A stretch of 64,000 nucleotides of DNA from Clostridium sp. 1001271st1 H5 (lineage in GTDB: Bacteria > Bacillota > Clostridia > Lachnospirales > Lachnospiraceae): assembly GCF_005845215.1 (NCBI RefSeq), contig NZ_SPHO01000003.1:186001-250000 (forward strand), in the 5' to 3' direction. Both the position numbers and the translations under genes were made by a program. Below are positions 45,961-54,349 of this stretch, piece after piece (the stretch's first letter is position 1; each line of letters begins with the position of its first letter). The notes beneath the pieces are model-generated. The model worked only from the letters and a program-made list of their open reading frames with translations. It was not told the origin of the DNA and searched no databases.

Positions 45961-47016
45961 ATGAGTGGAAAATACAGCAGCCATAAAGAATGGACCTTTG
46001 GCATGGAGTGCGAACTGCCTTATAAGGTATGTTTCGACCTGAAAAAATCACCGGACAGCATGACCTTTTTAGAAGTAATGCATGGGGCAGATACGGTAAT
46101 CCGTCTGTTCTCAGATATGGGAGATACAACCAGGACCATTGAAATGATTACAGAGCCTCTCAAAATAGGACAGGATAAAGAACGGAACCAGAATCTCAGA
46201 ATCATGGCGTTTCTGGAGGACTTTCTGGAGCGTTACTCCTCAGAGCAGGGAGCGGTTCTGTACCAGGTGACTGCAAAACAGGTCAATGGTGGATTTTCTG
46301 TTTACACGGACCTGGAGGAGAATGCTGATTTGAAGGAATTTAAAATAAAAGTACTGCACAGCTTTTTTGCATTAAAGGACGCCGGCAGAAGCAACCAGAT
46401 ATCCTTCGGCATGGGGTTTGATGAAATCCGGGCTTTCTTTGAGGAATACGGAAGAAGTCTGTGGTGGACTTATGACGCTTCCTATATACCTTCCGAAGGC
46501 GTGGCGAGTGAGCTGGATAAGGAGATATATAACTATATCCTGTGTGCCATTACCCATCTGGCCGGTATTTACATGGCTGACGCCAGGGCGGATATTACAG
46601 GGCCTCAGGTAAAGAACACCTGGGGTTTGATGCCAAGGATGGCTCCGGCAGAACTTCTGGCCTATGCCTCCAACCGTACAGTCATGATGAAAGACCTGGA
46701 AACGGCGGTGCGCAGGCTGCCGGGAATGACAGATGAAATCTTTAAAAATACATATACATATCTGGTGTATTCAAGGCTGACCGTGGGCGGGCATACGGGA
46801 AGTATACAAAGGACCATTAAGGAAGCAGGCAGAATTCCGGTGGTATTCGAAGTCAGAAGCCCGGGAGGTGAATTTGATTCATATTTTGATTATTCATCCT
46901 ACAGAGGAAAATGGGTGCCTGACAGCGGCCGGGATTACAGTTTTATGTTCAACATGCATCCGGGCGGAGAGGAAAGCGAATCCGACAGCGGGGATGAGTC
47001 GGACAGCAGCTGGTAA
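45961..47016 (+). CDS. Hypothetical protein with amidoligase-like pattern
   Basis: 351 residues, no signal peptide or membrane helix. I do not recognise it securely. The N-terminus WTFGMECELPY, then TIEMITEPLKI near residue 60, NRTVMMKDL near 240 and VVFEVRSPGGEF near 298 follow the order of glutamate, E-x-x-x-x-P and R/E-F-R motifs of the COOH-NH2 amidoligase (glutamate-cysteine ligase-like) superfamily, so a peptide-bond-forming enzyme is possible. The C-terminus is a short acidic serine-rich tail (ESESDSGDESDSSW). It stands alone between two ABC loci; TATAAGGAGCAGG precedes the ATG. Usual partners of amidoligases, such as ATP-grasp or glutamine amidotransferase genes, are absent. Confidence 0.6.
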   Translation: MSGKYSSHKEWTFGMECELPYKVCFDLKKSPDSMTFLEVMHGADTVIRLFSDMGDTTRTIEMITEPLKIGQDKERNQNLRIMAFLEDFLERYSSEQGAVLYQVTAKQVNGGFSVYTDLEENADLKEFKIKVLHSFFALKDAGRSNQISFGMGFDEIRAFFEEYGRSLWWTYDASYIPSEGVASELDKEIYNYILCAITHLAGIYMADARADITGPQVKNTWGLMPRMAPAELLAYASNRTVMMKDLETAVRRLPGMTDEIFKNTYTYLVYSRLTVGGHTGSIQRTIKEAGRIPVVFEVRSPGGEFDSYFDYSSYRGKWVPDSGRDYSFMFNMHPGGEESESDSGDESDSSW

Positions 47017-47085
47017 AATACGGCGCAGTGACTTCGGAGTGTCCAAACATCTAAAAACACCCCACAAAATATAAAAATCACCTCA

Positions 47086-47114
47086 TTGAAAGACAACTGT
47101 GCATAATGTATGAT
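47086..47114 (+). promoter_or_regulatory. Promoter of the ribose-type ABC locus
   Basis: TTGAAA (47086-47091), 17 bases, TATGAT (47109-47114), 56 bases before the binding-protein start. Confidence 0.6.
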
Positions 47115-47169
47115 TGGTGTGTAGAAAATAACTAAGAGTTGTATAAAATGTACAGGAGGAGAAAACGGG

Positions 47170-48288
47170 ATGAAACGAAGACTAGCATTGCTGCTTGCAG
47201 CAGCAACCACAATCTCTCTGATGGGGTGCGCCACTTCCAACCAGAAGCCGGCAGAGACTGCCGCTGCAGCCCAGACACAGGAGGCCAAGGAGGAGACAAA
47301 GCAGACAGAGAAGGCGGAGGAAACCAAGGCGGAGGAGAGCCGGGAAACTGAGACGGAAAGCACGGAAGGCGTAGGGTATGCTGTCCAGCCGCGCTCCATC
47401 AAGGACAGGACCCTGAAGGTGGGGCTGATTCCGGTTACTATGAACACAGCCTATACCATGACCATAAACGGAGCAAAGAAACAGATAGAGGATAAGGGGC
47501 TGGATATAGAACTGCTGGTACAGGCTCCCTCCAGCAACACAAGCACCATCACGGAGCAGGGCAACATCATGGAGAGCATGATACAGCAGGGAGTGGATGC
47601 CATTGCCCTGGCAACGGAGAGTGATAATTCCATGCTCCCCTATCTGAGGGCGGCGGCAGAGGCGGATATTCCGGTATTCCTGTTTAATATGACGGAGCTG
47701 GACAAGGACAATATTTACTATGTATCCAGCATTGGATACGACCAGTACAACGCCGGACTGGAAATCGGCAAATACGTGGCAGAGCATTACGGGGACAAGG
47801 ATGTGAAGCTGGCGGTTCTGGAGGGTTATGCAGGCATTGTAAACACCATGAGAATCGACGGCTTTAAGGAGGGAATCCAGGGCAGGGACAATATACAGAT
47901 TGTGGCTTCCCAGACAGCTGACTGGACAAGGGAAAAGGGACAGAGCGTCACCGAGAGTATCCTTACCTCCAACCCTGACATCAACCTGATTTTCGGCGAT
48001 TACGATGAAATGGTGCTGGGCGGCCTGGTATCCATCAAGGAGAGAGGGCTGTTAGACCAGATTGACACCATCGGATACGGATGCACCAAGGACGGCGTGG
48101 CAGCAATTGAAAACAATGAGATGACCGCCACCATCGACGTAGGTGAGTACGGAACGGGCATGGATATCATTGACGCCGTAAACGACTTCTGCATCGAGGG
48201 CAAGAACGTGGAAAAGGTAATCAACCGGCCTTCCAAGGTATATGACAAGAACAACATAGGCGAGCTGGACCGGGTAATATTTGAATAA
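47170..48288 (+). CDS. Ribose-type ABC transporter substrate-binding lipoprotein
   Basis: 372 residues. Signal peptide with lipobox LMGC (cysteine near 19), then a glutamate- and alanine-rich linker of about 45 residues that spaces the domain from the membrane. The domain is the Peripla_BP_4 type used with RbsA/RbsC transporters: TLKVGLIPVTMNTAYTMTIN, MIQQGVDAIALATESDNSM, VFLFNMTELDKDNIYYVSSI and NPDINLIFGDYDEMVLGGL. The ligand is probably a pentose, a sugar derivative or an autoinducer-2-like compound. CAGGAGG precedes the ATG. It is followed by a stem-loop and the lactonase-family gene. Confidence 0.92.
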   Translation: MKRRLALLLAAATTISLMGCATSNQKPAETAAAAQTQEAKEETKQTEKAEETKAEESRETETESTEGVGYAVQPRSIKDRTLKVGLIPVTMNTAYTMTINGAKKQIEDKGLDIELLVQAPSSNTSTITEQGNIMESMIQQGVDAIALATESDNSMLPYLRAAAEADIPVFLFNMTELDKDNIYYVSSIGYDQYNAGLEIGKYVAEHYGDKDVKLAVLEGYAGIVNTMRIDGFKEGIQGRDNIQIVASQTADWTREKGQSVTESILTSNPDINLIFGDYDEMVLGGLVSIKERGLLDQIDTIGYGCTKDGVAAIENNEMTATIDVGEYGTGMDIIDAVNDFCIEGKNVEKVINRPSKVYDKNNIGELDRVIFE

Positions 48289-48300
48289 TCAGGGACTCAT

Positions 48301-48328
48301 GGGCACAGCAGGGATGATTGCTGTGCCC
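48301..48328 (+). other. Stem-loop after the binding-protein gene
   Basis: GGGCACAGC (48301-48309) pairs perfectly with GCTGTGCCC (48320-48328); no T-run. Comparable in position to the hairpin at 43131. Confidence 0.75.
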
Positions 48329-48351
48329 GTCTTATATCAGGAGGAATCTGT

Positions 48352-49173
48352 ATGGGGAATAAGAGGATGTTTATTATACCGGGAGGTATGATTGAATGCG
48401 ACCTGGCCAATATGGTGGCCATGCCCACACTGGCGGATGCAGAGCACAGGGAGACAATGAGCCGCTGGGTAAAATCGCCGGTCTACTATGTGCTCATAGA
48501 AAATGAGGAGGGACCTGTCCTGTTTGATACGGGCTGTCATCCCGGGGCCATGACAGAACGGTGGGATATGGGAAACAGGAAACGGACCCCGGTGGCCCTG
48601 GAGGAAAGCCATTTTGTGGTAAATGCCCTGGAGAGTCTGGGATACAGGCCTGACGATATTATGTGGGTGGTGGTATCCCATCTCCATGAGGACCATGCAG
48701 GGGGACTGGAATTTTTCAGAAAGTCCAGGATTCTGGTAAGCGACCAGGAATTCACCCAGACCATGCGCATGTACGGACTGGGAAGGACCTCGGGCGGCTA
48801 CATAAAAAAGGACATTGAGGCCTGGCTGGCAGCGGAACTTAACTGGGAAACCATGGACGAGGAGGAAATGGAGCTGTATCCGGGCATCCGCGTCCTGAAT
48901 TTCGGACCGGGCCATGCCTATGGGATGATGGGGCTGCTGGTGACCCTGCCGGGAAGCGGGAACTATATTGTGGCATCGGACGCTGTCAATACCGCCATGA
49001 ACTACGGTCCGCCCATGCAGTACCCGGGGCTGGCCTATGATACAAGAGGATTTGAGCGGACCATTGACCGCATACGGAAGCTGGAAAACAGGTATCACGC
49101 CCAGGTGCTTTTCAGTCATGACATAGACCAGTACGGGACATACAGGAAGGCGCCCTTTGAGTGGTATGAATAG
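48352..49173 (+). CDS. AHL-lactonase-family metallo-hydrolase
   Basis: 273 residues. VVSHLHEDHAGGLEFF near residue 105 is the dinuclear-zinc motif H-x-H-x-D-H, GPGHAYGMMGLLV near 185 gives the next histidine, IVASDAVNTAMNYG near 207 the bridging aspartate and LFSHDIDQYGTY near 253 the last histidine. The start, FIIPGGMIECDLANMVAMPT, and FDTGCHPGAM fit N-acyl-homoserine lactonase (AttM/AiiA-type) family members. Many of these open lactones other than AHLs. Placement between a binding protein and its ATPase suggests that it hydrolyses the imported compound. CAGGAGG precedes the ATG. Confidence 0.85.
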   Translation: MGNKRMFIIPGGMIECDLANMVAMPTLADAEHRETMSRWVKSPVYYVLIENEEGPVLFDTGCHPGAMTERWDMGNRKRTPVALEESHFVVNALESLGYRPDDIMWVVVSHLHEDHAGGLEFFRKSRILVSDQEFTQTMRMYGLGRTSGGYIKKDIEAWLAAELNWETMDEEEMELYPGIRVLNFGPGHAYGMMGLLVTLPGSGNYIVASDAVNTAMNYGPPMQYPGLAYDTRGFERTIDRIRKLENRYHAQVLFSHDIDQYGTYRKAPFEWYE

Positions 49174-49191
49174 TAAGAGCGAGGTGGATGG

Positions 49192-50694
49192 ATGTTTTCA
49201 GAAAAAGATGTTATTTTAAAAATGGAGGGTGTCTATAAATCCTTTGGAAGCGTAAGGGTGCTGGAGGGAGTGGACCTGACTCTTCACAGAGGCGAGGTCC
49301 TGGGGCTTATCGGTGAAAACGGGGCCGGTAAATCCACCCTGATAAAGATACTGTGCGGAATCCACAGGATGGATAAGGGTTCCGTTATTCTGGGCGGAAA
49401 TAAGGTGGATATCCAGAATGCATCCCATGCCCAGAGATTGGGAATCAGCACCATATACCAGGAATTAAGCGTGATGCCGGACCTGAATGCAGTGCAGAAC
49501 ATATTCCTGAACCGGGAACTGACCGACAGGAGGTCCCTGGTATCGCACCTGAAGCAAAAGCAGATGAGGGAGATTGCAGGCAAGGTCCTGAGGGAAAGCC
49601 TGAATGTGGACATGGATTTGGACAGGCCCCTGCGCTATCTGCCCCTGGCCCAGAAACAGATGGTGGAGATAGCCAGAACCGTGTACGCGGATGCGCAGAT
49701 TATCATTATGGACGAACCGACTGCGGCCCTGGAGGCAGGCGACAGGGAGCAGCTGTTCAAGGTTATCAGGCGGCTGAAGGAAGGGGGACACTCCATCATA
49801 TTCATTTCCCATCACCTGGATGAGCTGATGGAAATCTGCGACCGGGTCAGTGTGCTGCGGGACGGCCGGAAGGTGTCGGAGGGGTATGTGAAGGATTATA
49901 CGGTGGACCGAATCATATCGGCCATGGTGGGAAAGGAACTGAAAAACCAGTATCCAAAAACAAAGGTCCCCATGGGGGAAACCCTGCTGGAGGTGAAGGG
50001 GCTTACAAAAAAGGGACTTTTCGAGGACATTTCCTTTGAACTTCACAAAGGGGAAATATTAGGCCTGGCCGGCCTGGAAGGCTGCGGTAAAAACGAGGTC
50101 ATAAGAGCTGTGTTCGGAGCCATGGCCTATGACAGCGGGGCGGTGAGGATACATGGAGGAAGCCTTAAGGCCGGCGCAATCAGGGCGGCCATGGACGCGG
50201 GAATTGCATTTGTTCCGGCGGAACGGAAGGTGGACGGCCTTTTCCTGAAGCAGGACATAGCATGGAATATAACCATCGCGTCCCTGAAGCAGATTTCCAG
50301 AGGCAGGACCCTGACGCGCAGGCTGGAGAACAGGGCCTCTGGGGATTATATGGAAAAGCTGCGGGTAAAGGCAAAGGGAACCAGGCAGTGCATAAGCGCG
50401 CTGAGCGGAGGAAACCAGCAAAAGGTAATGCTGGCCAGGTGGATGATGATGGGAGGGGATGTGTTCCTCCTGGAGGAACCTACCAGGGGAATTGACGTAA
50501 ACGCGAAGACAGAGGTCTATGAAGCCATCGGTGAATGCGTGAAGTCGGGAAACGGCGTTGTCATTGTGTCCTCAGAGGAAGAGGAGGTCCTGGGCATCTG
50601 CGATAAGATTCTTGTGATGAAGCAGGGAAGGGTGACTAAGGCCATGGATGCAGCATCAGCCACAACGGAAGAAATCAAGCATTACTCCGTGTAG
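49192..50694 (+). CDS. Sugar ABC transporter ATP-binding protein (RbsA type)
   Basis: 500 residues with two ABC domains, the form in ribose/galactose-type importers. First domain: GLIGENGAGKSTLIKIL near 40, LPLAQKQMVEIAR as signature and IIIMDEPTAALEAGD near 175. Second domain: GLAGLEGCGKNEVIRAVFG near 290, ISALSGGNQQKVMLARWM near 400 and VFLLEEPTRGIDVN near 425. The first domain appears fully active; the second has a shortened Walker A region, which is normal for this family. It powers import through the RbsC-type permease that follows. GAGGTGG precedes the ATG. Confidence 0.93.
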   Translation: MFSEKDVILKMEGVYKSFGSVRVLEGVDLTLHRGEVLGLIGENGAGKSTLIKILCGIHRMDKGSVILGGNKVDIQNASHAQRLGISTIYQELSVMPDLNAVQNIFLNRELTDRRSLVSHLKQKQMREIAGKVLRESLNVDMDLDRPLRYLPLAQKQMVEIARTVYADAQIIIMDEPTAALEAGDREQLFKVIRRLKEGGHSIIFISHHLDELMEICDRVSVLRDGRKVSEGYVKDYTVDRIISAMVGKELKNQYPKTKVPMGETLLEVKGLTKKGLFEDISFELHKGEILGLAGLEGCGKNEVIRAVFGAMAYDSGAVRIHGGSLKAGAIRAAMDAGIAFVPAERKVDGLFLKQDIAWNITIASLKQISRGRTLTRRLENRASGDYMEKLRVKAKGTRQCISALSGGNQQKVMLARWMMMGGDVFLLEEPTRGIDVNAKTEVYEAIGECVKSGNGVVIVSSEEEEVLGICDKILVMKQGRVTKAMDAASATTEEIKHYSV

Positions 50695-50738
50695 CTGTAT
50701 TTGATTGTAATTCTTATATCTGATATAATGGAGGGCAT

Positions 50739-51701
50739 ATGAAAAATAAAGCATTAAAAAATGTACTCAATGTAAACGGGGTGGGAATCATAGGCATGTA
50801 TCTGGTGGTGTTCATCGGACTCAGCATTGCATGCCCTAATTTCCTGAAATTCTCCAATATCATGATTGGGATACGGCAGGCGGTTTATACGGCCATTGTG
50901 GCTTTTGCAATGACCTTTGTCATTTCCCTGGGAGGAATCGACCTGTCCGTGGGTTCCACGGTGGGAATCAGCGGCATGGTACTGGCGGCCATGATACTGG
51001 GCGGCTACAATATTTATCTGGCCATTGGCGTGGTAATCCTGCTGGGGGCATTCATTGGTCTGATTAACGGCCTTCTGGTGACAAAGCTCAGGATAGCATA
51101 CTTTATTGCCACCCTGGGAACCATGAGCATACTGCGCGGCCTGATTTATGTGTACACAAAGGGAATCCCTCTCTATGGACTGAAATATCCGGAAATCCAG
51201 TTTGTGGGCCAGGGATATATCGGGGTCATCCCATTTCCAATTATTCTCACCCTGATTATTCTTCTGGTATGTTATTATCTTTTCTATAAGACAAAGTTTG
51301 GGAGATATACGGTTTCCATCGGCAGCAACGAGGACGCGGCCAAGCTGGTGGGAATCAATGTGGATAAAATAAAGATTCTGGTATTCATGCTCAGCGGAGT
51401 GCTCTGCGCCATAGTGGGCGTGATACTGGCGTCCAGAAGCGAGGCCGCTGTGCCTGAGGCCGGTAATGCGTATGAGATGGATGCCATTGCAGCCACGGTC
51501 ATAGGCGGAACCAGCATGTCGGGAGGAAAGGGAAATATGGTGGGCACTGCCTTTGGGGCAATACTCATGGCAACCATTAAGAACGGCCTGAGCCTGCTGA
51601 ACGTCAACACCTTCTGGCACCAGGTTGTCATTGGCATCTTTATCCTGTTTGCAGTGGCGCTGGACGGGTATGCATCCAACCGGGCAGCCAAGAATGGATG
51701 A
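50739..51701 (+). CDS. Ribose-type ABC transporter permease (RbsC type)
   Basis: 320 residues with eight to ten hydrophobic segments. Characteristic stretches: FAMTFVISLGGIDLSVGSTV near 47-66, GLINGLLVTKLRIAYFIATL near 105-125 with LGTMSILRGL, and the loop AIAATVIGGTSMSGGKGNMV near 250-270. It forms the membrane channel with RbsA-type ATPase. GGAGGG precedes the ATG. Its TGA overlaps an ATG of the response-regulator frame. Confidence 0.93.
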   Translation: MKNKALKNVLNVNGVGIIGMYLVVFIGLSIACPNFLKFSNIMIGIRQAVYTAIVAFAMTFVISLGGIDLSVGSTVGISGMVLAAMILGGYNIYLAIGVVILLGAFIGLINGLLVTKLRIAYFIATLGTMSILRGLIYVYTKGIPLYGLKYPEIQFVGQGYIGVIPFPIILTLIILLVCYYLFYKTKFGRYTVSIGSNEDAAKLVGINVDKIKILVFMLSGVLCAIVGVILASRSEAAVPEAGNAYEMDAIAATVIGGTSMSGGKGNMVGTAFGAILMATIKNGLSLLNVNTFWHQVVIGIFILFAVALDGYASNRAAKNG

Positions 51702-51724
51702 TGGTCTGGGGAGGGACAAGTCTG

Positions 51725-53323
51725 TTGAAGGTTCTGATTGCTGACGATGAGATTAATATTATATTGCTGATAAAAAGCCTGATTGACCGCCAGAAGACAG
51801 ATGTGGAAATCATAGGGGAGGCAGGGGACGGAATCACTGCCCTGGAAATGGTGCGCCGGCTGAAGCCGGACGTGGTGATAACAGATATCAGGATGCCGGG
51901 AATGAGCGGAATGGACCTGATACGCCATGTGAGGGAAGAGCAGATTCCCGTGGAATTTGTGATTATCAGCGGATACAGTGAATTCGAGTATGCCAGAAGC
52001 GCCATTCAGTACGGCGTGTCGGACTACCTGTTAAAGCCTGTCAGGAAGGATGAGCTGAACGATGTCCTTACCAAGCTGGAGAGCCAGAGGGCCAGCAGGA
52101 AGGAGCAGCAGATGCAGTTTAACCGTATGGAGGACCGGCTGGCGGCCAACAACGGGATACTGCGCAAGAACCTTCTGCAGAATCTTCTGGTGGGGGATGG
52201 AGTGCAGTTTGGCCAGGCGCTGAGGTCTGGGAGAACTAAGGATATCTTTGATTTCAGGGGCAGCTGTTTCACCATGGCGGCAGTCAAGCTGGACTGTGTG
52301 TCGGATTCCGAATACCAGGTGCCTGAACAGGCCGTTGAGACCATAACCGTTAAAATCATGAGGAAGCTGAAGGCCTGCTGCCATGATACGGAGTTCATCA
52401 TCAGCCGGTCCTGGGGCTATATCTGCCTGAACTACGACGGCGGCCAGCCTGCCCTGGACCACATATGCTCCGAACTGGAGGAGATGCTGGAGCGCACGGA
52501 ATACAAGAATGATTTGTTTGAGATGACAGTGGGAATCGGCAGCCGTGTTTCCTCCCCGGAATACCTGCCGGCTTCCCTGGACACGGCTGTGAAATCCGTG
52601 ATGCTGCGCATTGACCTGGGCGTGGGAAATGTTATCCGCCATGACAGGCTGCCGGAGAATTATAAGAAGGATTCTTATGCCCTTCCCAAAGAATTTGAAG
52701 CAAAGCTGGAACGGCAGGTTCCGCTTCTGGCGCCGGGGAAGCTTGTGCTCATAGGGGAGGAGGCCATGAACCGGGCGGTGGAGGGACAGTACCGGTATTA
52801 CAGGCTTTACGGCTTTCTGGAGGAGATGCTAAAGAGGGCCGGCCTTGTATTTTCAGACATTATGAAGGACTATGAGATTCCCGATACCGAGCCGTATATC
52901 AGGCGGCTGGAAAACTGCACTGCCTTGAATCAGCTGAAACAGGTATGGGCGGATTACATCAATGTGAGCTGCCAGCTGTGCCAGCGGCAGAAGGACGGCA
53001 TGGGAAGCCGCCCTGTGCGGATGATTAAGGAGTATATCGGCGAGCATTACAGTGAGAATATCACCCTCAATGACATTGCCGATATCGTGTTTCTGAACCC
53101 CGCCTATCTGAGCGCCATGTTCAAAAAGGAGACAGGCCAGACCCTGACCCAGTACCTGATTGATGTGCGCATTGACAAGGCAAAGGAAATGCTCAGGAGC
53201 CCTGAGAAGTCCATCGGAGAGATTGCCTGTCTGGTGGGGTATCAGGATGAACGGCATTTCAGCAAGCTTTTTTCCAAAATGACCGGTGTGAAACCAACGC
53301 AGTACCGCAGGTTTTATGTTTGA
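51725..53323 (+). CDS. Response regulator, YesN/AraC type
   Basis: 532 residues. A receiver domain (LKVLIADDEINIILLIKSLI start; phosphorylation aspartate in VVITDIRMPGMSGMD near residue 51; lysine in YLLKPVRK near 100) is joined through a middle region of about 300 residues to a C-terminal AraC helix-turn-helix pair (ITLNDIADIVFLNPAYLSAM; IGEIACLVGYQDERHFSKLF). I prefer the TTG at 51725, nine bases after GGGGAGGG; the in-frame ATG at 51698, which overlaps the permease stop as ATGA, would add nine residues. It answers the histidine kinase encoded next and probably controls the ABC locus. Confidence 0.9.
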   Translation: MKVLIADDEINIILLIKSLIDRQKTDVEIIGEAGDGITALEMVRRLKPDVVITDIRMPGMSGMDLIRHVREEQIPVEFVIISGYSEFEYARSAIQYGVSDYLLKPVRKDELNDVLTKLESQRASRKEQQMQFNRMEDRLAANNGILRKNLLQNLLVGDGVQFGQALRSGRTKDIFDFRGSCFTMAAVKLDCVSDSEYQVPEQAVETITVKIMRKLKACCHDTEFIISRSWGYICLNYDGGQPALDHICSELEEMLERTEYKNDLFEMTVGIGSRVSSPEYLPASLDTAVKSVMLRIDLGVGNVIRHDRLPENYKKDSYALPKEFEAKLERQVPLLAPGKLVLIGEEAMNRAVEGQYRYYRLYGFLEEMLKRAGLVFSDIMKDYEIPDTEPYIRRLENCTALNQLKQVWADYINVSCQLCQRQKDGMGSRPVRMIKEYIGEHYSENITLNDIADIVFLNPAYLSAMFKKETGQTLTQYLIDVRIDKAKEMLRSPEKSIGEIACLVGYQDERHFSKLFSKMTGVKPTQYRRFYV

Positions 53324-53335
53324 TGGGTGGTGCCT

Positions 53336-54349
53336 ATGATGAGGAAGCTGCAGACCAACCGTTCCTATTTTTATCTGCTGCTGGCAGACCGTATCGTTGT
53401 GATGCTTCTGTTTCTTTTCCTGTTATTCGGGCCTTTTAGGACCAGGACAGGAATTTTTGTGCTGCTGCTGTTTTTCCTGTACCAGGCAGTGATGCTGGCA
53501 GTGTTCTGCGTTCGGTTCCTGGGCCCTCTGCGGGAGATAGAGAAGATTTCTGAAATGATTGCAGAGCCTGAGAGCCATATGGCGGATTTAAAAGGCGGCA
53601 GGCCCATACACCGTCTGATTCAGTATGTAAAGCAGTCAGTGGAAAATGAATATACCTCCCAGATGCTGGCGTCCCAGGCAGAAATCCACGCCCTGCAAAG
53701 CCAGATTAACCCCCATTTCCTCTACAATACCCTGGATACCATCCGGAGCATGGCCATTATACGGGATTCAGAGGACATAGCCCAGATGGCAGAGTCCCTG
53801 TCCATGCTGTTCCGGTACAGCATAAGCAGGCCCGGGGAGATGGCCACCCTTAAGGATGAGCTGGGCAATGTGAAAAATTATCTGCTGATTCAGGGATACC
53901 GCTTTCCGGGCAAATTCAAATACCAGCAGAAGATAGAGGATGAGGAACTGCTGCAGTACAAGCTTCCTGTGCTCACCATACAGCCTGTGATTGAGAACGC
54001 CATCCACCATGGGCTGGAGACAAAGGTGGGAGGGGGGCAGGTCAGCGTGTACGCTTACAGCACACAGGAACGCTTCATTATCCGCATTGCCGACAACGGC
54101 ATGGGCATGACGGAGCAGCAGGTGGATGATATCAGGGAAAGGCTGGCCAAAGGCAGTCATATTTACCGGCAGGACAGGGACATAAGAAAGCGGGGGAATA
54201 CCGGAATTGCCCTTCCCAATGTGAACCAGAGGATTAAGTTTTATTACGGGGATGACTACGGAATCAAGGTATACAGTACGGCGGGCATTGGCACCATTGT
54301 GGAAATCATTCTTCCCACTGCCGCTGATTCGAAGGGCGGTGAGTCATGA
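53336..54349 (+). CDS. Sensor histidine kinase, YesM/LytS type
   Basis: 337 residues. Two membrane helices (about 13-32 and 35-60) are separated by only a few residues, so there is almost no extracellular sensor. Then a His_kinase domain: LQSQINPHFLYNTLDTIRSM near 118-137 with the phosphorylated histidine in NPHFLYN, and HATPase motifs PVIENAIHHGLE near 218, RIADNGMGM near 248 and GIALPNVNQRIKFYYG near 285. With the preceding gene it forms a two-component system. The frame could start at GTG 53327; ATG 53336 is favoured by GGGTGG five bases upstream. Its TGA overlaps the next ATG. Confidence 0.9.
   Translation: MMRKLQTNRSYFYLLLADRIVVMLLFLFLLFGPFRTRTGIFVLLLFFLYQAVMLAVFCVRFLGPLREIEKISEMIAEPESHMADLKGGRPIHRLIQYVKQSVENEYTSQMLASQAEIHALQSQINPHFLYNTLDTIRSMAIIRDSEDIAQMAESLSMLFRYSISRPGEMATLKDELGNVKNYLLIQGYRFPGKFKYQQKIEDEELLQYKLPVLTIQPVIENAIHHGLETKVGGGQVSVYAYSTQERFIIRIADNGMGMTEQQVDDIRERLAKGSHIYRQDRDIRKRGNTGIALPNVNQRIKFYYGDDYGIKVYSTAGIGTIVEIILPTAADSKGGES

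Noticed and set aside
50701-50729. TTGATT-17-TATAAT just before the RbsC-type permease gene
   Set aside because: A transcript from it would begin after the ribosome binding site, almost at the ATG, so I do not take it as a working promoter.
50754-51719. 321-codon minus-strand frame opposite the RbsC-type permease
   Set aside because: Rich in H and Q as expected from the complement of a membrane protein gene; no start signal.
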